A DNA stretch of 64,000 bases from Rhodanobacter denitrificans (GCF_003335105.1 NZ_QFWQ01000002.1:1-64000); one strand, 5' to 3'; numbered from the stretch's first letter, positions 6,976 to 17,132 are shown. The notes: a model not told the origin generated them from the letters alone. A program made the numbers and translations.

Positions 6976-8400
6976 TCATGCGCGCATGTCCTCCAGCTCA
7001 ATGCCCTTGGTTTCGCGCACCGCGTACAGCACGAACAGCAGCGACAGCAGCGCGAAGCCGGCATACAGCCCGTAGGCCATGGTCAGGCCCAGCTCGGCCA
7101 GCGCCGGGAACGTGCTGGTGATCGCGAAGTTGGCCAGCCACTGCGCCGCCGCGGCCACCGCCAGCGCGGTGGCGCGGATCCGGTTCGGGAACATCTCGCC
7201 CAGCAGCACCCACACCACCGGGCCCCAACTCACCCCGAAGAACACCACATAGGCATTCGCCGCGACCAGCGCCACCATGCCGGTGGCGCCGGGCAGGCTC
7301 AGCGTGGCACCGCTGCCGGTGGCCTGCGAGAAACACCACGCCATCAGCCCCAGGGTGATCGCCATGCCGGCCGAGCCGACCACCAGCAAGGGCTTGCGGC
7401 CGATCCTGTCCACCAGCGCGATCGCCACCAGGGTGACCAGCACGTTGACGATCGAGGTGACCACGGTGATGGTGAACGAGTCGGCCTCGCTGAAGCCCAC
7501 CGAATGCCACAGGGTGGACGAGTAGTAGAAGATCACGTTGATGCCCACGAACTGCTGGAACACCGACAGCAGGATGCCGACCCACACCACCGGCAGCAGG
7601 CCCGCCGCCTTGCCGCGCAGGTCGCTCAGGCGCGGCCGGTGTTCCGAGCGCAGGCTGTCGGCGATGTCGCGCAGCTTGTTGTCCAGCGCGGTCTCGCTGT
7701 GCATGTTCAGCACGTTGCGCAGCACCACGCGGGCCTCGTCGAGGCGGCCCTTGGCGACCAGGTGGCGCGGCGATTCCGGCACGCCCAGCACCAGGGTGCC
7801 GTAGACCAGCGCCGGCAGCGTCGCCACCAGGAACATCCAGCGCCAGGCCGCCAGGCCGAGCCACGACGGCTGCGCCGCGCCGCCGGCCACGCCGGCCAGC
7901 CACGCGTCGCTGAGCAGCGCGGCGAAGATGCCCAGCACGATCGCCAGCTGCTGCATCGAACCGAGCCGGCCGCGGATGTGCGCGGGCGACACCTCGGCGA
8001 TGTAGGTGGGCGCGATCACCGAGGCCACGCCCACGCCGATGCCGCCGACCAGCCGCCACAGGATCAGGTCCCACACCCCGGTCACCAGGCCCGAGCCCAG
8101 CGCGCTGGCCACCAGCAGCGCCGCGGCCACCTGCATCGTGCGCACGCGGCCGAAGCGGTTCGCCAGCATGCCGGCATACCAGGCGCCCACGGCCGAGCCG
8201 AGCAGCGCGCAGGACACCGCGAAGCCGGTCTGTGCCGCGTCCAGCGCGAAGCCGCCGCGGATCGCATCGACCGCACCGTTGATCACCGCCGTGTCGAAAC
8301 CGAACAGGAACCCGCCCAGCGCCGCCGCCGCCGAGATCAGCACCACCCGCGCGGTAGCGCGCTGGCCCAACCCGTCGCCCGTCATGTCGATCGTGCCCAT
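6976..8400 (-). CDS. MFS sugar porter (sugar:proton symporter)
   Basis: 474 residues with 12 predicted membrane helices. Sugar-porter signatures: GFLFGFDTAVINGA in TM1, RFGRVRTM after TM2, PESPRHLVAKG in the central loop, DRIGRKPLL after TM8, and RETKGIELEDM at the C-terminus (the PETKG-type motif). Length and motifs match XylE/GalP/GLUT-like symporters of the cytoplasmic membrane. The sugar cannot be named from the sequence. It is followed on the same strand by a LacI-type repressor and preceded by a palindromic operator. Confidence 0.92.
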   Translation of the reverse strand: MGTIDMTGDGLGQRATARVVLISAAAALGGFLFGFDTAVINGAVDAIRGGFALDAAQTGFAVSCALLGSAVGAWYAGMLANRFGRVRTMQVAAALLVASALGSGLVTGVWDLILWRLVGGIGVGVASVIAPTYIAEVSPAHIRGRLGSMQQLAIVLGIFAALLSDAWLAGVAGGAAQPSWLGLAAWRWMFLVATLPALVYGTLVLGVPESPRHLVAKGRLDEARVVLRNVLNMHSETALDNKLRDIADSLRSEHRPRLSDLRGKAAGLLPVVWVGILLSVFQQFVGINVIFYYSSTLWHSVGFSEADSFTITVVTSIVNVLVTLVAIALVDRIGRKPLLVVGSAGMAITLGLMAWCFSQATGSGATLSLPGATGMVALVAANAYVVFFGVSWGPVVWVLLGEMFPNRIRATALAVAAAAQWLANFAITSTFPALAELGLTMAYGLYAGFALLSLLFVLYAVRETKGIELEDMRA

Positions 8401-8467
8401 CGCGTCTCCCCAACGTCATGGCATCAAGATGCGCCCGAGTCTGCACCGTGGCCCTTGATCGTGTCCG

Positions 8468-8485
8468 GCTGAATACGTATGCAGC
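8468..8485. promoter_or_regulatory. Probable LacI-family operator upstream of the sugar porter
   Basis: GCTGAATACGTATGCAGC is a palindrome with 16 of 18 positions symmetric and a central CG step, the usual design of LacI-family operators. It sits 68-85 bp before the porter start codon, in promoter position. Binding by the downstream LacI protein is inferred from proximity. Confidence 0.6.
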
Positions 8486-8553
8486 CGCGCGCTTCGCCCG
8501 GCAGGGCGGCCATGAACCCGGCTCCGCTCCTCCGCGCCACGACACGCCGGGGA

Positions 8554-8575
8554 AAGCCTGCGGACAGTGTCCGCC

Positions 8576-8580
<5 letters not shown>
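8554..8580. repeat. REP-like short palindrome near recQ 3' end
   Basis: GCGGACAGTGTCCGC (8560-8574) has perfect 7-bp arms and is followed by CCTACG. The stretch GTGTCCGCCCTACG closely resembles the arms of the inverted repeat at 14615-14700, suggesting one dispersed repeat family. It covers the recQ stop codon region and could act in transcript termination or stability. Confidence 0.5.
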
Positions 8581-10399
<1,819 letters not shown>

Positions 10400-10464
10400 G
10401 CTAGCAAACCCGCCCGGCCCGGCCGCCGGAAAAAGCTGTGGCGACCCGTCGGCAGCGTCGCCGG

Positions 10465-10806
10465 TCAAGCGTCCGGCATGCCCCACAGCGCGTGGTCGAG
10501 ATCGCCATCCAGGCCGAACCGCGACAGCGGCACCCGGCCGTTCCTCACCTCCACGCCTTCCGCCCGCAATCGCCTGGATTGCTCGCGGAAACCACGGCTG
10601 CCCGGCGGCATCGCGATGTGCCCGCTGGAGCACAGCACGCGGTACCACGGCAATTCCATGCCGTCGGGTACCTCGCCCAGCAACCGGCCGACCAGCCGCG
10701 CCCGCCCGGGCAACCCGGCGCGGGCGGCGATGGCGCCGTAGCTGGCGACCCGGCCGCGCGGTATCGCGGCGATGGCGGCATAGATGCGGGTGGCGGCCTC
10801 ATGCAT
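10465..10806 (-). CDS. Alkyltransferase-like protein (MGMT-type DNA-binding domain without catalytic Cys)
   Basis: 113 residues, the size of ATL proteins. The MGMT C-terminal fold is visible: [20 protein letters not shown] and [11 protein letters not shown]. The normal PCHRV active site reads PWYRVLC, so the acceptor cysteine is replaced by tryptophan. ATL proteins bind O6-alkylguanine without removing the alkyl group and recruit nucleotide excision repair. It lies immediately upstream of recQ on the same strand (66 bp gap), so the two may be cotranscribed as repair functions. Confidence 0.85.
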   Translation of the reverse strand: MHEAATRIYAAIAAIPRGRVASYGAIAARAGLPGRARLVGRLLGEVPDGMELPWYRVLCSSGHIAMPPGSRGFREQSRRLRAEGVEVRNGRVPLSRFGLDGDLDHALWGMPDA

Positions 10807-10874
10807 GGTTCACGCGACGCAGGCGGTGGGTCGTGGCAGAGTAGCTTCCGACCTTCGCCAGCGGAAGCCGCCGC

Positions 10875-11279
10875 ATGCGCCACTTCGAAGCCGTGCGTTC
10901 CCATATCGGCAGCCAGCACGAACTGCGCCAGAACGATCCGTACCTGATCAGTTTCGACCTGCAACTGGCGCAGGGCCGCAGCCAGGGCATCTACCTGGCC
11001 GAGCTGGAAGACGAGTCGGGGCGGCGCTACCTGCGCATCTCCACCCCGATCGGGCCGCTGGCCGGCGTCGACCCCGGCCGCTGCCTGCGCTTCAACTGGC
11101 AGCAGCGCACCGGCTTCCTCGCGGTCACCGACCTGGACGGCTCGCCCTACTTGCACCTGTGCGAGAACCGCCCCTACGAGTTCCTCGACGCCGCCGAGCT
11201 GCAGCGCGTGGTGCGCGAACTGGGCATGCTCGGCGACCAGCTGGAACGGCTCATCGCGCTCGGCGAGGATTCGCTGTAG
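10875..11279 (+). CDS. Conserved hypothetical protein
   Basis: 134 residues, acidic, with no signal peptide or membrane segment. The ATG at 10875 follows an AGCGGAAG-type ribosome binding site. The sequence looks like one alpha/beta domain: a beta-rich centre (GIYLAELEDESGRRYLRIST) and a C-terminal helix (AELQRVVRELGMLGDQLERL). Overall it resembles small secretion-chaperone-like or YbjN-like folds, but I do not recognise a family. It is divergent from the alkyltransferase-like gene and convergent with pit. Confidence 0.7.
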   Translation: MRHFEAVRSHIGSQHELRQNDPYLISFDLQLAQGRSQGIYLAELEDESGRRYLRISTPIGPLAGVDPGRCLRFNWQQRTGFLAVTDLDGSPYLHLCENRPYEFLDAAELQRVVRELGMLGDQLERLIALGEDSL

Positions 11280-11318
11280 AAGCCATCCTGTCCGGGCAGC
11301 GGGCCCGCCACGGTCCCG

Positions 11319-12431
11319 TCAGGACATCAGCCGGAACGCCACCACCAGCCCGTAGGCCAGCAGGGCGGTGACCGGCAGGGTCAGGATCCATGCCCAGACC
11401 ATGCGCTCGACCACCGACCAGCGGATCGAATTGAAACGCTTGGCCGCGCCCACGCCCATGATCGAGGCGGACACGTTGTGCGTGGTCGACACCGGGATGC
11501 CGAACGCCGAGGCGCTGAGGATCACCAGCGCGGAACTGGTCTCGGCGGCGAAGCCGTTGATCGGATGCAGCTTGACCATCTTGTGGCCGAGCGTCTTGAT
11601 GATGCGCCAGCCGCCGCCGGCGGTACCGGCAGCCATGGTCAGCGCGGAGACCACCTTCACCCATACCGGGATCTCGAAGCCGCCGCCCGGGCTGCCGTCG
11701 ACGCGCAGGAAGCCCAGCCACGCCGGCAGGTGGTCGAACTGGTGCGCGGCGGTGGCGCCGGCCAGCGCCAGCGCGATGATGCCCATGCTCTTCTGCGCGT
11801 CGTTCATGCCGTGCGCCACGCCCATCGCGCTGGCCGAGACGATCTGCGCCTTGCCGAAGAACGCGTTGACGAACGGGGTGCGTCCGAACCGCCGCGACCA
11901 GCCCCGCCGGTTGGCGAACCACGCCAGCAGCGCGTACAACCCGCCCATCAGCAGGAAGCCGATGATGAAGCCGGCCAGCGGCGACAGCACCATCGGCACC
12001 ACCACCTTGGGGATCACGCCGTGGCCCTTCAGCCAGCTGCCCTCGGCCCAGACCACCGCGTCGAGCCGGTTGCCGGAAGCGGCCATGGCCGCGCCCACCA
12101 GCGCGCCGACCAGCGCATGGCTGGAGCTGGACGGCAGGCCCAGCCACCAGGTGATCAGGTTCCACACGATCGCCGCCAGCAGCGCGCAGATCAGCAGCTG
12201 CGAACCCATCTCGATCACCCCGGCGTTGATCAGCCCGGAGGCGATGGTGGCGGCCACCGCGGTGCCCATGAACGCGCCGACCAGGTTGGTGGCCGCCGCC
12301 AGCAGCACCGCCTGGCCGGGCGTGAGCACCTTGGTCGCCACCACCGTGGCGATCGAGTTGGCGGTATCGTGGAAGCCGTTGATGTAGGTGAAAACCAGCG
12401 CGATCGCCACCACCACGATGACGACGCTCAT
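11319..12431 (-). CDS. pit: Low-affinity inorganic phosphate transporter, PiT family
   Basis: 370 residues with about 10 membrane helices. Both PiT signature repeats are visible: FTYINGFHDTANSIATVV at the N-terminus and MGVAHGMNDAQKSMG in the second half, plus GIPVSTTHNVSASIMG near the C-terminus. Acts in the cytoplasmic membrane, moving metal-phosphate by proton symport. It lies 87 bp downstream of a DUF47 gene on the same strand, the common DUF47-pit operon. A Pho box in front of the DUF47 gene suggests control by PhoB. Confidence 0.93.
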   Translation of the reverse strand: MSVVIVVVAIALVFTYINGFHDTANSIATVVATKVLTPGQAVLLAAATNLVGAFMGTAVAATIASGLINAGVIEMGSQLLICALLAAIVWNLITWWLGLPSSSSHALVGALVGAAMAASGNRLDAVVWAEGSWLKGHGVIPKVVVPMVLSPLAGFIIGFLLMGGLYALLAWFANRRGWSRRFGRTPFVNAFFGKAQIVSASAMGVAHGMNDAQKSMGIIALALAGATAAHQFDHLPAWLGFLRVDGSPGGGFEIPVWVKVVSALTMAAGTAGGGWRIIKTLGHKMVKLHPINGFAAETSSALVILSASAFGIPVSTTHNVSASIMGVGAAKRFNSIRWSVVERMVWAWILTLPVTALLAYGLVVAFRLMS

Positions 12432-12518
12432 GCACGGCCTCCGGCCAGGCGGTAGACGACGGGCGACGCCGGCAGTGCGGCCGGACGGGGCGATGGACGC
12501 AAGCTCACGGGCGCGGCC

Positions 12519-13157
12519 TCAGGAGTTCTTCAGCACGATCGAATAGACGATGTTGCCCACGTCGCGGCACTTGTCGATCGCCTTCTCGATCAGCTCGAAC
12601 AGGTCCTTCGCCAGCATCGCGCGCATCGCGTCGTTGCCCTCGACGTACAGCGTGCGGTATGGCGCGAGCAGCATGCGGTCGCCTTCCGATTCCAGCGCCT
12701 GCAGGCGGTCCTGCAGCTTGCGCACCGGGTCGATGCGCAGGCCGCGGCGCAGCTCGCCGATCATCTCGGCGACCACCTCGCTGGAGCGGCGCAGCACCAG
12801 CGTGCGCTGGACGAAATCCACCCCGTCCAGGCGCTCGGCGACGATCTCGTAGCGCTCGGCGAATTTCTCGATGCTCTTGGGGATCTTGTACAGCGCCGAG
12901 TTCAGCGCCTCGATGTCCTCGCGGTCGAGCGCGGTGACGAAGGTATTCACCAGTTCCTCGCTGATCTGCGCGGCCAGCGCCTTCTCCCGCGCGCGGGTGA
13001 CGGTGAATGCCGCCATCGTCGCGCCGCGGTCGGGCCGGGTCAGCAGCTCGTGCAGGGCGCCGGCGCTTTCGCACACGGTGGCGGCGCTTTGTTCGAGCAA
13101 TCCGTAGAACTTGTCGCCTTTGCCGAAAATCGTCTGCAGTGAAAACATGCTGGCCAT
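12519..13157 (-). CDS. DUF47 (PhoU-like) accessory protein of the Pit transporter
   Basis: 212 residues, all-helical. MFSLQTIFGKGDKFYGLLEQ at the N-terminus and the helical repeat with ERLDGVDFVQRTLVLRRSSE are typical of the TIGR00153/DUF47 family, which resembles PhoU and is usually encoded with pit. It probably modulates Pi uptake through Pit. The start could be at 13157 or at the internal ATG at 13148, which begins the family's conserved MFSLQ. A Pho box lies only 12 bp upstream of 13157. Confidence 0.9.
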   Translation of the reverse strand: MASMFSLQTIFGKGDKFYGLLEQSAATVCESAGALHELLTRPDRGATMAAFTVTRAREKALAAQISEELVNTFVTALDREDIEALNSALYKIPKSIEKFAERYEIVAERLDGVDFVQRTLVLRRSSEVVAEMIGELRRGLRIDPVRKLQDRLQALESEGDRMLLAPYRTLYVEGNDAMRAMLAKDLFELIEKAIDKCRDVGNIVYSIVLKNS

Positions 13158-13169
13158 GCCCGGGGATAC

Positions 13170-13187
13170 GTGACAGTCATGTTACAG
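13170..13187 (-). promoter_or_regulatory. Probable Pho box (PhoB site) in front of DUF47-pit
   Basis: On the minus strand the sequence is CTGTAAC ATGA CTGTCAC: two 7-bp direct repeats separated by 4 bp, against the PhoB consensus CTGTCAT-N4-CTGTCAT. Only one base differs in the second repeat and two in the first. Its position 12-21 bp before the start codon suggests it overlaps or lies downstream of the promoter, more like a repressor than an activator position. PhoB repression of a homologous orfA-pit operon is known in Sinorhizobium meliloti. Confidence 0.6.
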
Positions 13188-13280
13188 GACTGCCATGCTG
13201 CCCTGCATCAATGCCCGGATGAACTGCAGCCCGCACAGCCCTTACACTGTACCCATGCAGCCTCCCCCATCATCGCCGCG

Positions 13281-14609
13281 ATGCTGACCGAAATCGCGCT
13301 CGTCCTCGTGCTGGCCTTGTGCAACGGCTTCTTCGCCCTGTCGGAGATGGCGCTGGTGGCCTCGCGCAAGAGCCGCCTCAGGCAGATGGCGCGGAAAGGC
13401 CGCAAGGCCGCCGCGGCCTCGCGCCACGCCGAGGCGCCGGAGCACTTCCTGTCCACCGTGCAGGTCGGCATCACCCTGGTCATGCTGATCACCGGCGCGG
13501 TGGCCGGCGATGCGCTGGGCGGCCACATCGGCGCCGCACTGCGGGGCGCGTCCCCGGAATGGCTGCTGCCGTATGCGCGGGTCATCGGCATCGTGTTCGG
13601 CTTCGCGCTGATCTCGTTCATCCAGATCGTGGTCGGCGAACTGGTACCCAAGCGGCTGGCGCTGGCGGCGCCGGAAAAGGTGTCGTCGTACGTGGCGATC
13701 CCGATGCTGCTGCTGTCGCGGCTGACCGCGCCGTTCGTGTGGCTGCTGAACGCATCGAGCAACCAGTTGCTGCGCCTGCTGCGGGTCAATCCGCAGGGTG
13801 GCGGCATGGTCAGCGAGGAGGAGATCCGCCTGCTGGTCGCCGAAAGCGCCGAACAGGGCGTGCTCGACGCGGACGAACACAACATGGTCAACCGCGTGCT
13901 GCGCCTGGGCGACCGCACGGTGGACAGCGTGATGACCCCGCGCATGCGCATCGCATGGCTGGACATCGCCGCCAGCCGCGAGGAGAACATCGAGGTGCTG
14001 CGGCAAACCCCTTACTCGCGCTACCCGGTGTACCGCGGCGACGAGAGCGAGGTGGTCGGCGTGGTCGAGGTCAAACTGCTGCTGCACAGCTTTGCCGAGG
14101 GCACGCCGGAGCTGTTCGGACACCTGGCCAAGCCGCTGTTCGTGCCCGCCACCGCCCGCGCGCTGGACCTGCTGGAGGAGTTCCGCGACGCCGAGACGCC
14201 GCTGGCGCTGGTGGTGGACGAGTACGGCGACATCGAGGGTGTGGTCACCGTCAACGACCTGCTGGCGGCCGTGGTCGGCGCCAGCCAGATCGGCCACGCC
14301 GGCAGCAGCGAGGACGGCCCGATCAAGCAGCGCGCCGACGGCAGCTGGCTGATCGACGGCAGCCTGTCCACCGACGACCTGCGCGAATTGCTGCAGATCG
14401 GCGAGCTGCCGGGCGAGGAGGAACATGGCTACCGCACCGCCGCCGGCATGGTGATGACCGCCCTCGGCCACGTGCCGCAGACCGGCGAGACGTTCGCCTG
14501 GCGTGGCATCCGCTTCGAAGTGGTCGACCTCGACGGCGCCCGCATCGACAAGCTGCTGGTGACGCGCCTCCCTGCGCAGGCTGAACCGGGAGGCGAGGAA
14601 AGCGGCTAG
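13281..14609 (+). CDS. Hemolysin/CNNM-CorC-family membrane protein with CBS pair
   Basis: 442 residues. An N-terminal DUF21/CNNM transmembrane domain (about 1-190, LTEIALVLVLALCNGFFALS), a tandem CBS pair (about 205-330, VMTPRMRIAWLD and VVDEYGDIEGVVTVNDLL), and a C-terminal CorC_HlyC domain (about 345-430). The family is linked to magnesium and cobalt efflux or homeostasis; the historical hemolysin name is not a functional prediction. The ATG at 13281 is chosen because it starts the first membrane helix; an in-frame ATG at 13170 would add 37 unconserved residues across the Pho box. Confidence 0.9.
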   Translation: MLTEIALVLVLALCNGFFALSEMALVASRKSRLRQMARKGRKAAAASRHAEAPEHFLSTVQVGITLVMLITGAVAGDALGGHIGAALRGASPEWLLPYARVIGIVFGFALISFIQIVVGELVPKRLALAAPEKVSSYVAIPMLLLSRLTAPFVWLLNASSNQLLRLLRVNPQGGGMVSEEEIRLLVAESAEQGVLDADEHNMVNRVLRLGDRTVDSVMTPRMRIAWLDIAASREENIEVLRQTPYSRYPVYRGDESEVVGVVEVKLLLHSFAEGTPELFGHLAKPLFVPATARALDLLEEFRDAETPLALVVDEYGDIEGVVTVNDLLAAVVGASQIGHAGSSEDGPIKQRADGSWLIDGSLSTDDLRELLQIGELPGEEEHGYRTAAGMVMTALGHVPQTGETFAWRGIRFEVVDLDGARIDKLLVTRLPAQAEPGGEESG

Positions 14610-14614
14610 CAGCA

Positions 14615-14700
14615 GCTTCGTAGGGCGGACACCGCCCGCCGCTCCTGCATTTCCCACGGCACATTGAAAGGCTGGCGGGCAGTGCCCGCCCTACCGAAGC
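14615..14700. repeat. REP-like inverted repeat between convergent genes
   Basis: GCTTCGTAGGGCGGACACCGC (from 14615) is repeated inverted as a nearly identical arm ending at 14700. Each arm is itself a hairpin: GGGCGGACACCGCCC at 14623-14637 and GGCGGGCAGTGCCCGCC at 14674-14690. Paired small palindromes of this kind are typical of REP/BIME elements. It fills the whole gap between the CNNM gene and trmJ and could block readthrough in both directions. A related single copy lies at 8560-8580. Confidence 0.65.
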
Positions 14701-14703
14701 CGC

Positions 14704-15462
14704 CTACTTGCCGTTGGCCAGCCCCGCCATCCGCTGCGCATCGGCAAGAATGCCGTGCAGCACGCGCAGCTCGCGCGCGTCCGGCTGGGCGCGCTGGAAC
14801 AGCTTGCGCAGGCGCAGCATGATCGTGGTGGGCTCGCGGCCCTTGTGGAAGTCGATGTCGTCCAGCGTCTGTGCCAGGTGGCGGTAGAACTGTTCCATCT
14901 GCGCGGCGTCAGCGGGCGGTTCGTCGTGCTCCGGCGGCGGCGCTGGCGGTTCGTCGCCGAGCATCGCCATGCGCAGTTCATAGGCCATCACCTGCACCGC
15001 CTGCGCCAGGTTGAGCGAGCTGAAGTCGTCCACGCTGGGAATCCGCACCATCGCGTGGCAACGCGCCAGTTCCTCGTTCTCCAGCCCGGTGCGCTCGTTG
15101 CCGAACACCAGCGCCACCTGTTCGCCACGAGTCGCCGCCGCCAGCGCCTGCCGGGCCGCCTCGCGCGGCGAGAGTTCCGGCAAGGTCACGCCGCGCCGAC
15201 GTGCCGACAGGCCCAGCGCCAGGCTGCTGCCGCCCAGGCCATCGACCAGCCCGGCATGGAGGCCGGCGTTGGCCAGCACGTCGTCCGCGCCGGCGGCCAG
15301 CGCGTTCGCCTCCGGATCGGGAAAACGGTGCGGCGCGACCAGCTCCATCCGCGCGAAGCCCATCGTGCGGATCGCCCGCGCCGCGCTGCCGATGTTGCCG
15401 GGATGCGAGGTGCGCACCAGCACGTAGCGGATGCGGGCGGCGAGGTCGTGGAGGTCGGTCAT
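14704..15462 (-). CDS. trmJ: tRNA (cytidine/uridine-32-2'-O)-methyltransferase TrmJ
   Basis: 252 residues, SPOUT (TrmH) fold. Motif 1 SHPGNIGSAARAIRTMGF (about 18-35), motif 2 ALVFGNERTGLENEEL and motif 3 SLNLAQAVQVMAYELR form the knotted AdoMet site. The C-terminal helical extension (about 185-250, with MEQFYRHLAQTLDDIDF) is characteristic of TrmJ and separates it from other SpoU proteins. It methylates position 32 of tRNA. The start at 15462 was chosen because the fold begins there; a long upstream extension would overlap the divergent suhB. Confidence 0.93.
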   Translation of the reverse strand: MTDLHDLAARIRYVLVRTSHPGNIGSAARAIRTMGFARMELVAPHRFPDPEANALAAGADDVLANAGLHAGLVDGLGGSSLALGLSARRRGVTLPELSPREAARQALAAATRGEQVALVFGNERTGLENEELARCHAMVRIPSVDDFSSLNLAQAVQVMAYELRMAMLGDEPPAPPPEHDEPPADAAQMEQFYRHLAQTLDDIDFHKGREPTTIMLRLRKLFQRAQPDARELRVLHGILADAQRMAGLANGK

Positions 15463-15531
15463 GCGCTGGGCGGATGGGTGGTTCGGGTCGACAAGGATAG
15501 TGGACGCGGGGCGGCCAGGGCCCGCCTCTGC

Positions 15532-15537
15532 TAGAAT
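15532..15537 (+). promoter_or_regulatory. Possible -10 box for suhB
   Basis: TAGAAT within CTGCTAGAATCGC. The same CTGCTAGAAT decamer occurs 31 bp before the purM start codon region (19532-19537). No clear -35 hexamer is visible at the right spacing, so this rests on similarity of the two sites and to the TATAAT consensus. Confidence 0.35.
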
Positions 15538-15576
15538 CGCCGGCCGCAGCCCCGCTCTCTTCCAAAGTCGATACCC

Positions 15577-16380
15577 ATGGCCCGACCCCACGTCACGATC
15601 GCGGCGCGCGCCGCCCGTTCCGCAGGCAACGTGATCCTGCGTTACATGAACCGCATCGACGGCTTGCACGTCGTCGAGAAGCAGCAGATGGATTTCGTCT
15701 CCGAGGTCGACAAGCTGGCCGAGGCGGAAATCGTCAAGGAACTGCGCCGCGCCTATCCCGACCACGCGATCCTCGCCGAGGAAAGCGGCGCGATCGGCAA
15801 GGGTCCGCTGACCTGGGTGATCGACCCGCTGGACGGCACCCACAACTATCTGCGCGGCATCCCGCACTTCAGCGTGTCCATCGCGCTGCTGGAGAAGGGC
15901 GTGCCGATCCACGCCGTGGTGTTCGACCCGCTGCGCGACGAGCTGTACACCGCCAGCAAGGGCGACGGCGCCTACCTCAACGACCGCCGCATGCGCGTCG
16001 GCAAGCGCGAGAACCTGGGCGGCGCGATGATCGCCACCGGCTTCCCGTTCCGCCAGCGCGAACACCTCGCCGCGCAGCTGGACATGACCCGCGCCATCCT
16101 CGGCCAGGCCGAGGACATCCGTCGCTCCGGCTCCGCCGCGCTGGACCTCGCCTACGTCGCCGCCGGCCGCTACGACGGCTACTTCGAGATCGGCCTGAAG
16201 CCCTGGGACATGGCCGCCGGCGTGCTGCTGGTGCACGAGGCCGGCGGTCGCTATGGCGACTTCGCCGGCCGCGACGGCATCCCGGCCAGCGGCAACCTCA
16301 TCGCCGGCAATCTCAATGTGGCGAAGGCGCTGACCGACGCGATCGGCCAGCAGGCGACGCCGGGGTTGCTCAAGGCCTGA
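15577..16380 (+). CDS. suhB: Inositol-1-monophosphatase SuhB
   Basis: 267 residues, the SuhB length. Metal-site motifs of the FIG superfamily: AEESG (about 67-71), WVIDPLDGTHNY (about 83-94) and the C-terminal KPWDMAAGVLLVHEAGG (about 208-224). It hydrolyses inositol-1-phosphate; in E. coli SuhB is also part of the rRNA antitermination complex. It is divergent from trmJ with 114 bp between starts and is followed by a strong palindromic terminator. Confidence 0.94.
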   Translation: MARPHVTIAARAARSAGNVILRYMNRIDGLHVVEKQQMDFVSEVDKLAEAEIVKELRRAYPDHAILAEESGAIGKGPLTWVIDPLDGTHNYLRGIPHFSVSIALLEKGVPIHAVVFDPLRDELYTASKGDGAYLNDRRMRVGKRENLGGAMIATGFPFRQREHLAAQLDMTRAILGQAEDIRRSGSAALDLAYVAAGRYDGYFEIGLKPWDMAAGVLLVHEAGGRYGDFAGRDGIPASGNLIAGNLNVAKALTDAIGQQATPGLLKA

Positions 16381-16402
16381 GCGGGCCTGTCCCGTGGAAA
16401 CA

Positions 16403-16434
16403 GACGAAGGCGCCCGCGGGCGCCTTCGTCGTTT
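16403..16434. terminator. Bidirectional terminator between suhB and hda
   Basis: GACGAAGGCGCCCG at 16403-16416 and CGGGCGCCTTCGTC at 16417-16430 form a perfect 28-bp palindrome, followed on the + strand by GTTTC. The convergent hda stop codon is at 16434-16436, so it can serve both genes. Confidence 0.75.
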
Positions 16435-17132
16435 CAGGATGCCGCATCGCGCAGGAATTCGCGCAGGAACGGAATGGTGATCCGCCGCTGCGCCGCCAGC
16501 GAGGCCTGGTCCAGCCGGTCGAGCAGGTCGAGCAGCGCACCGAGATCACGCGCGTAGCGGGCGAACAGCCAGTCCAGCACGCTGTCGTCCAGCTCGATCC
16601 CTCGCGCGGCGGCCTGCGTCTTCAGCACGGCGCGCCGCTCGTCGTCGTCGAGCGGCTTCAGCGCGAACCGGGTACAGGCACCCAGGCGCGAGCGCAGGTC
16701 GGGCAGCTCGATGCCGAGCCGGGTCGGCGTGGCATCGGCGGCGAACAGCAGTGCGTTGCCTTCGGCGCGGGTGCGGTTATAGAGGTCGAACAGCGCGTGC
16801 TCAGCATCGCCATCGCCGGCAATGGCACCGATGTCGTCCAGCGCCAGCAGCTCGCTGCCGGCGACGCCGCGCAATGCCGCCGCGCGATCCGTCAACGTCG
16901 CCAGCGGCAGGTATTGCATGCGCCGCCCCGCCAAGCCGGCCGCCTGGCAGGCAGCCATCAGCAGGTGGCTGCGGCCGCTGCCGGCAGGTCCGTGCAGGTA
17001 GACCCACGGCGCACCGGCTTGCAGCGCCAGCGCCCGCACCGCGGCCAGCGCGGCGGCATTGGCGCCGGCGTGGAAATGGTCGAAGCGCTGGCGGTGCGGC
17101 CAGCGCAGCGCGAGCGGCAGCTGCGGGATCAT
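16434..17132 (-). CDS. hda: DnaA regulatory inactivator Hda
   Basis: 232 residues. A short AAA+ protein homologous to the DnaA ATPase domain without its DNA-binding domain. The N-terminal QLPLALRW is the clamp-binding motif of Hda. The Walker A region is GPAGSGRSHLL (about 45-55) with the R-for-K change also present in E. coli Hda, and the Walker B region is LLALDDIGAI. With the sliding clamp it stimulates ATP hydrolysis by DnaA after initiation. It overlaps the upstream AI-2E-type permease gene by 4 bp (ATGA), so the two are cotranscribed. Confidence 0.9.
   Translation of the reverse strand: MIPQLPLALRWPHRQRFDHFHAGANAAALAAVRALALQAGAPWVYLHGPAGSGRSHLLMAACQAAGLAGRRMQYLPLATLTDRAAALRGVAGSELLALDDIGAIAGDGDAEHALFDLYNRTRAEGNALLFAADATPTRLGIELPDLRSRLGACTRFALKPLDDDERRAVLKTQAAARGIELDDSVLDWLFARYARDLGALLDLLDRLDQASLAAQRRITIPFLREFLRDAAS

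Noticed and set aside
5764-8472. 902-codon open frame on the + strand
   Set aside because: It lies antisense to the LacI and sugar porter genes and has low-complexity Arg/Ala/Gln/His composition typical of antisense reading of GC-rich genes.
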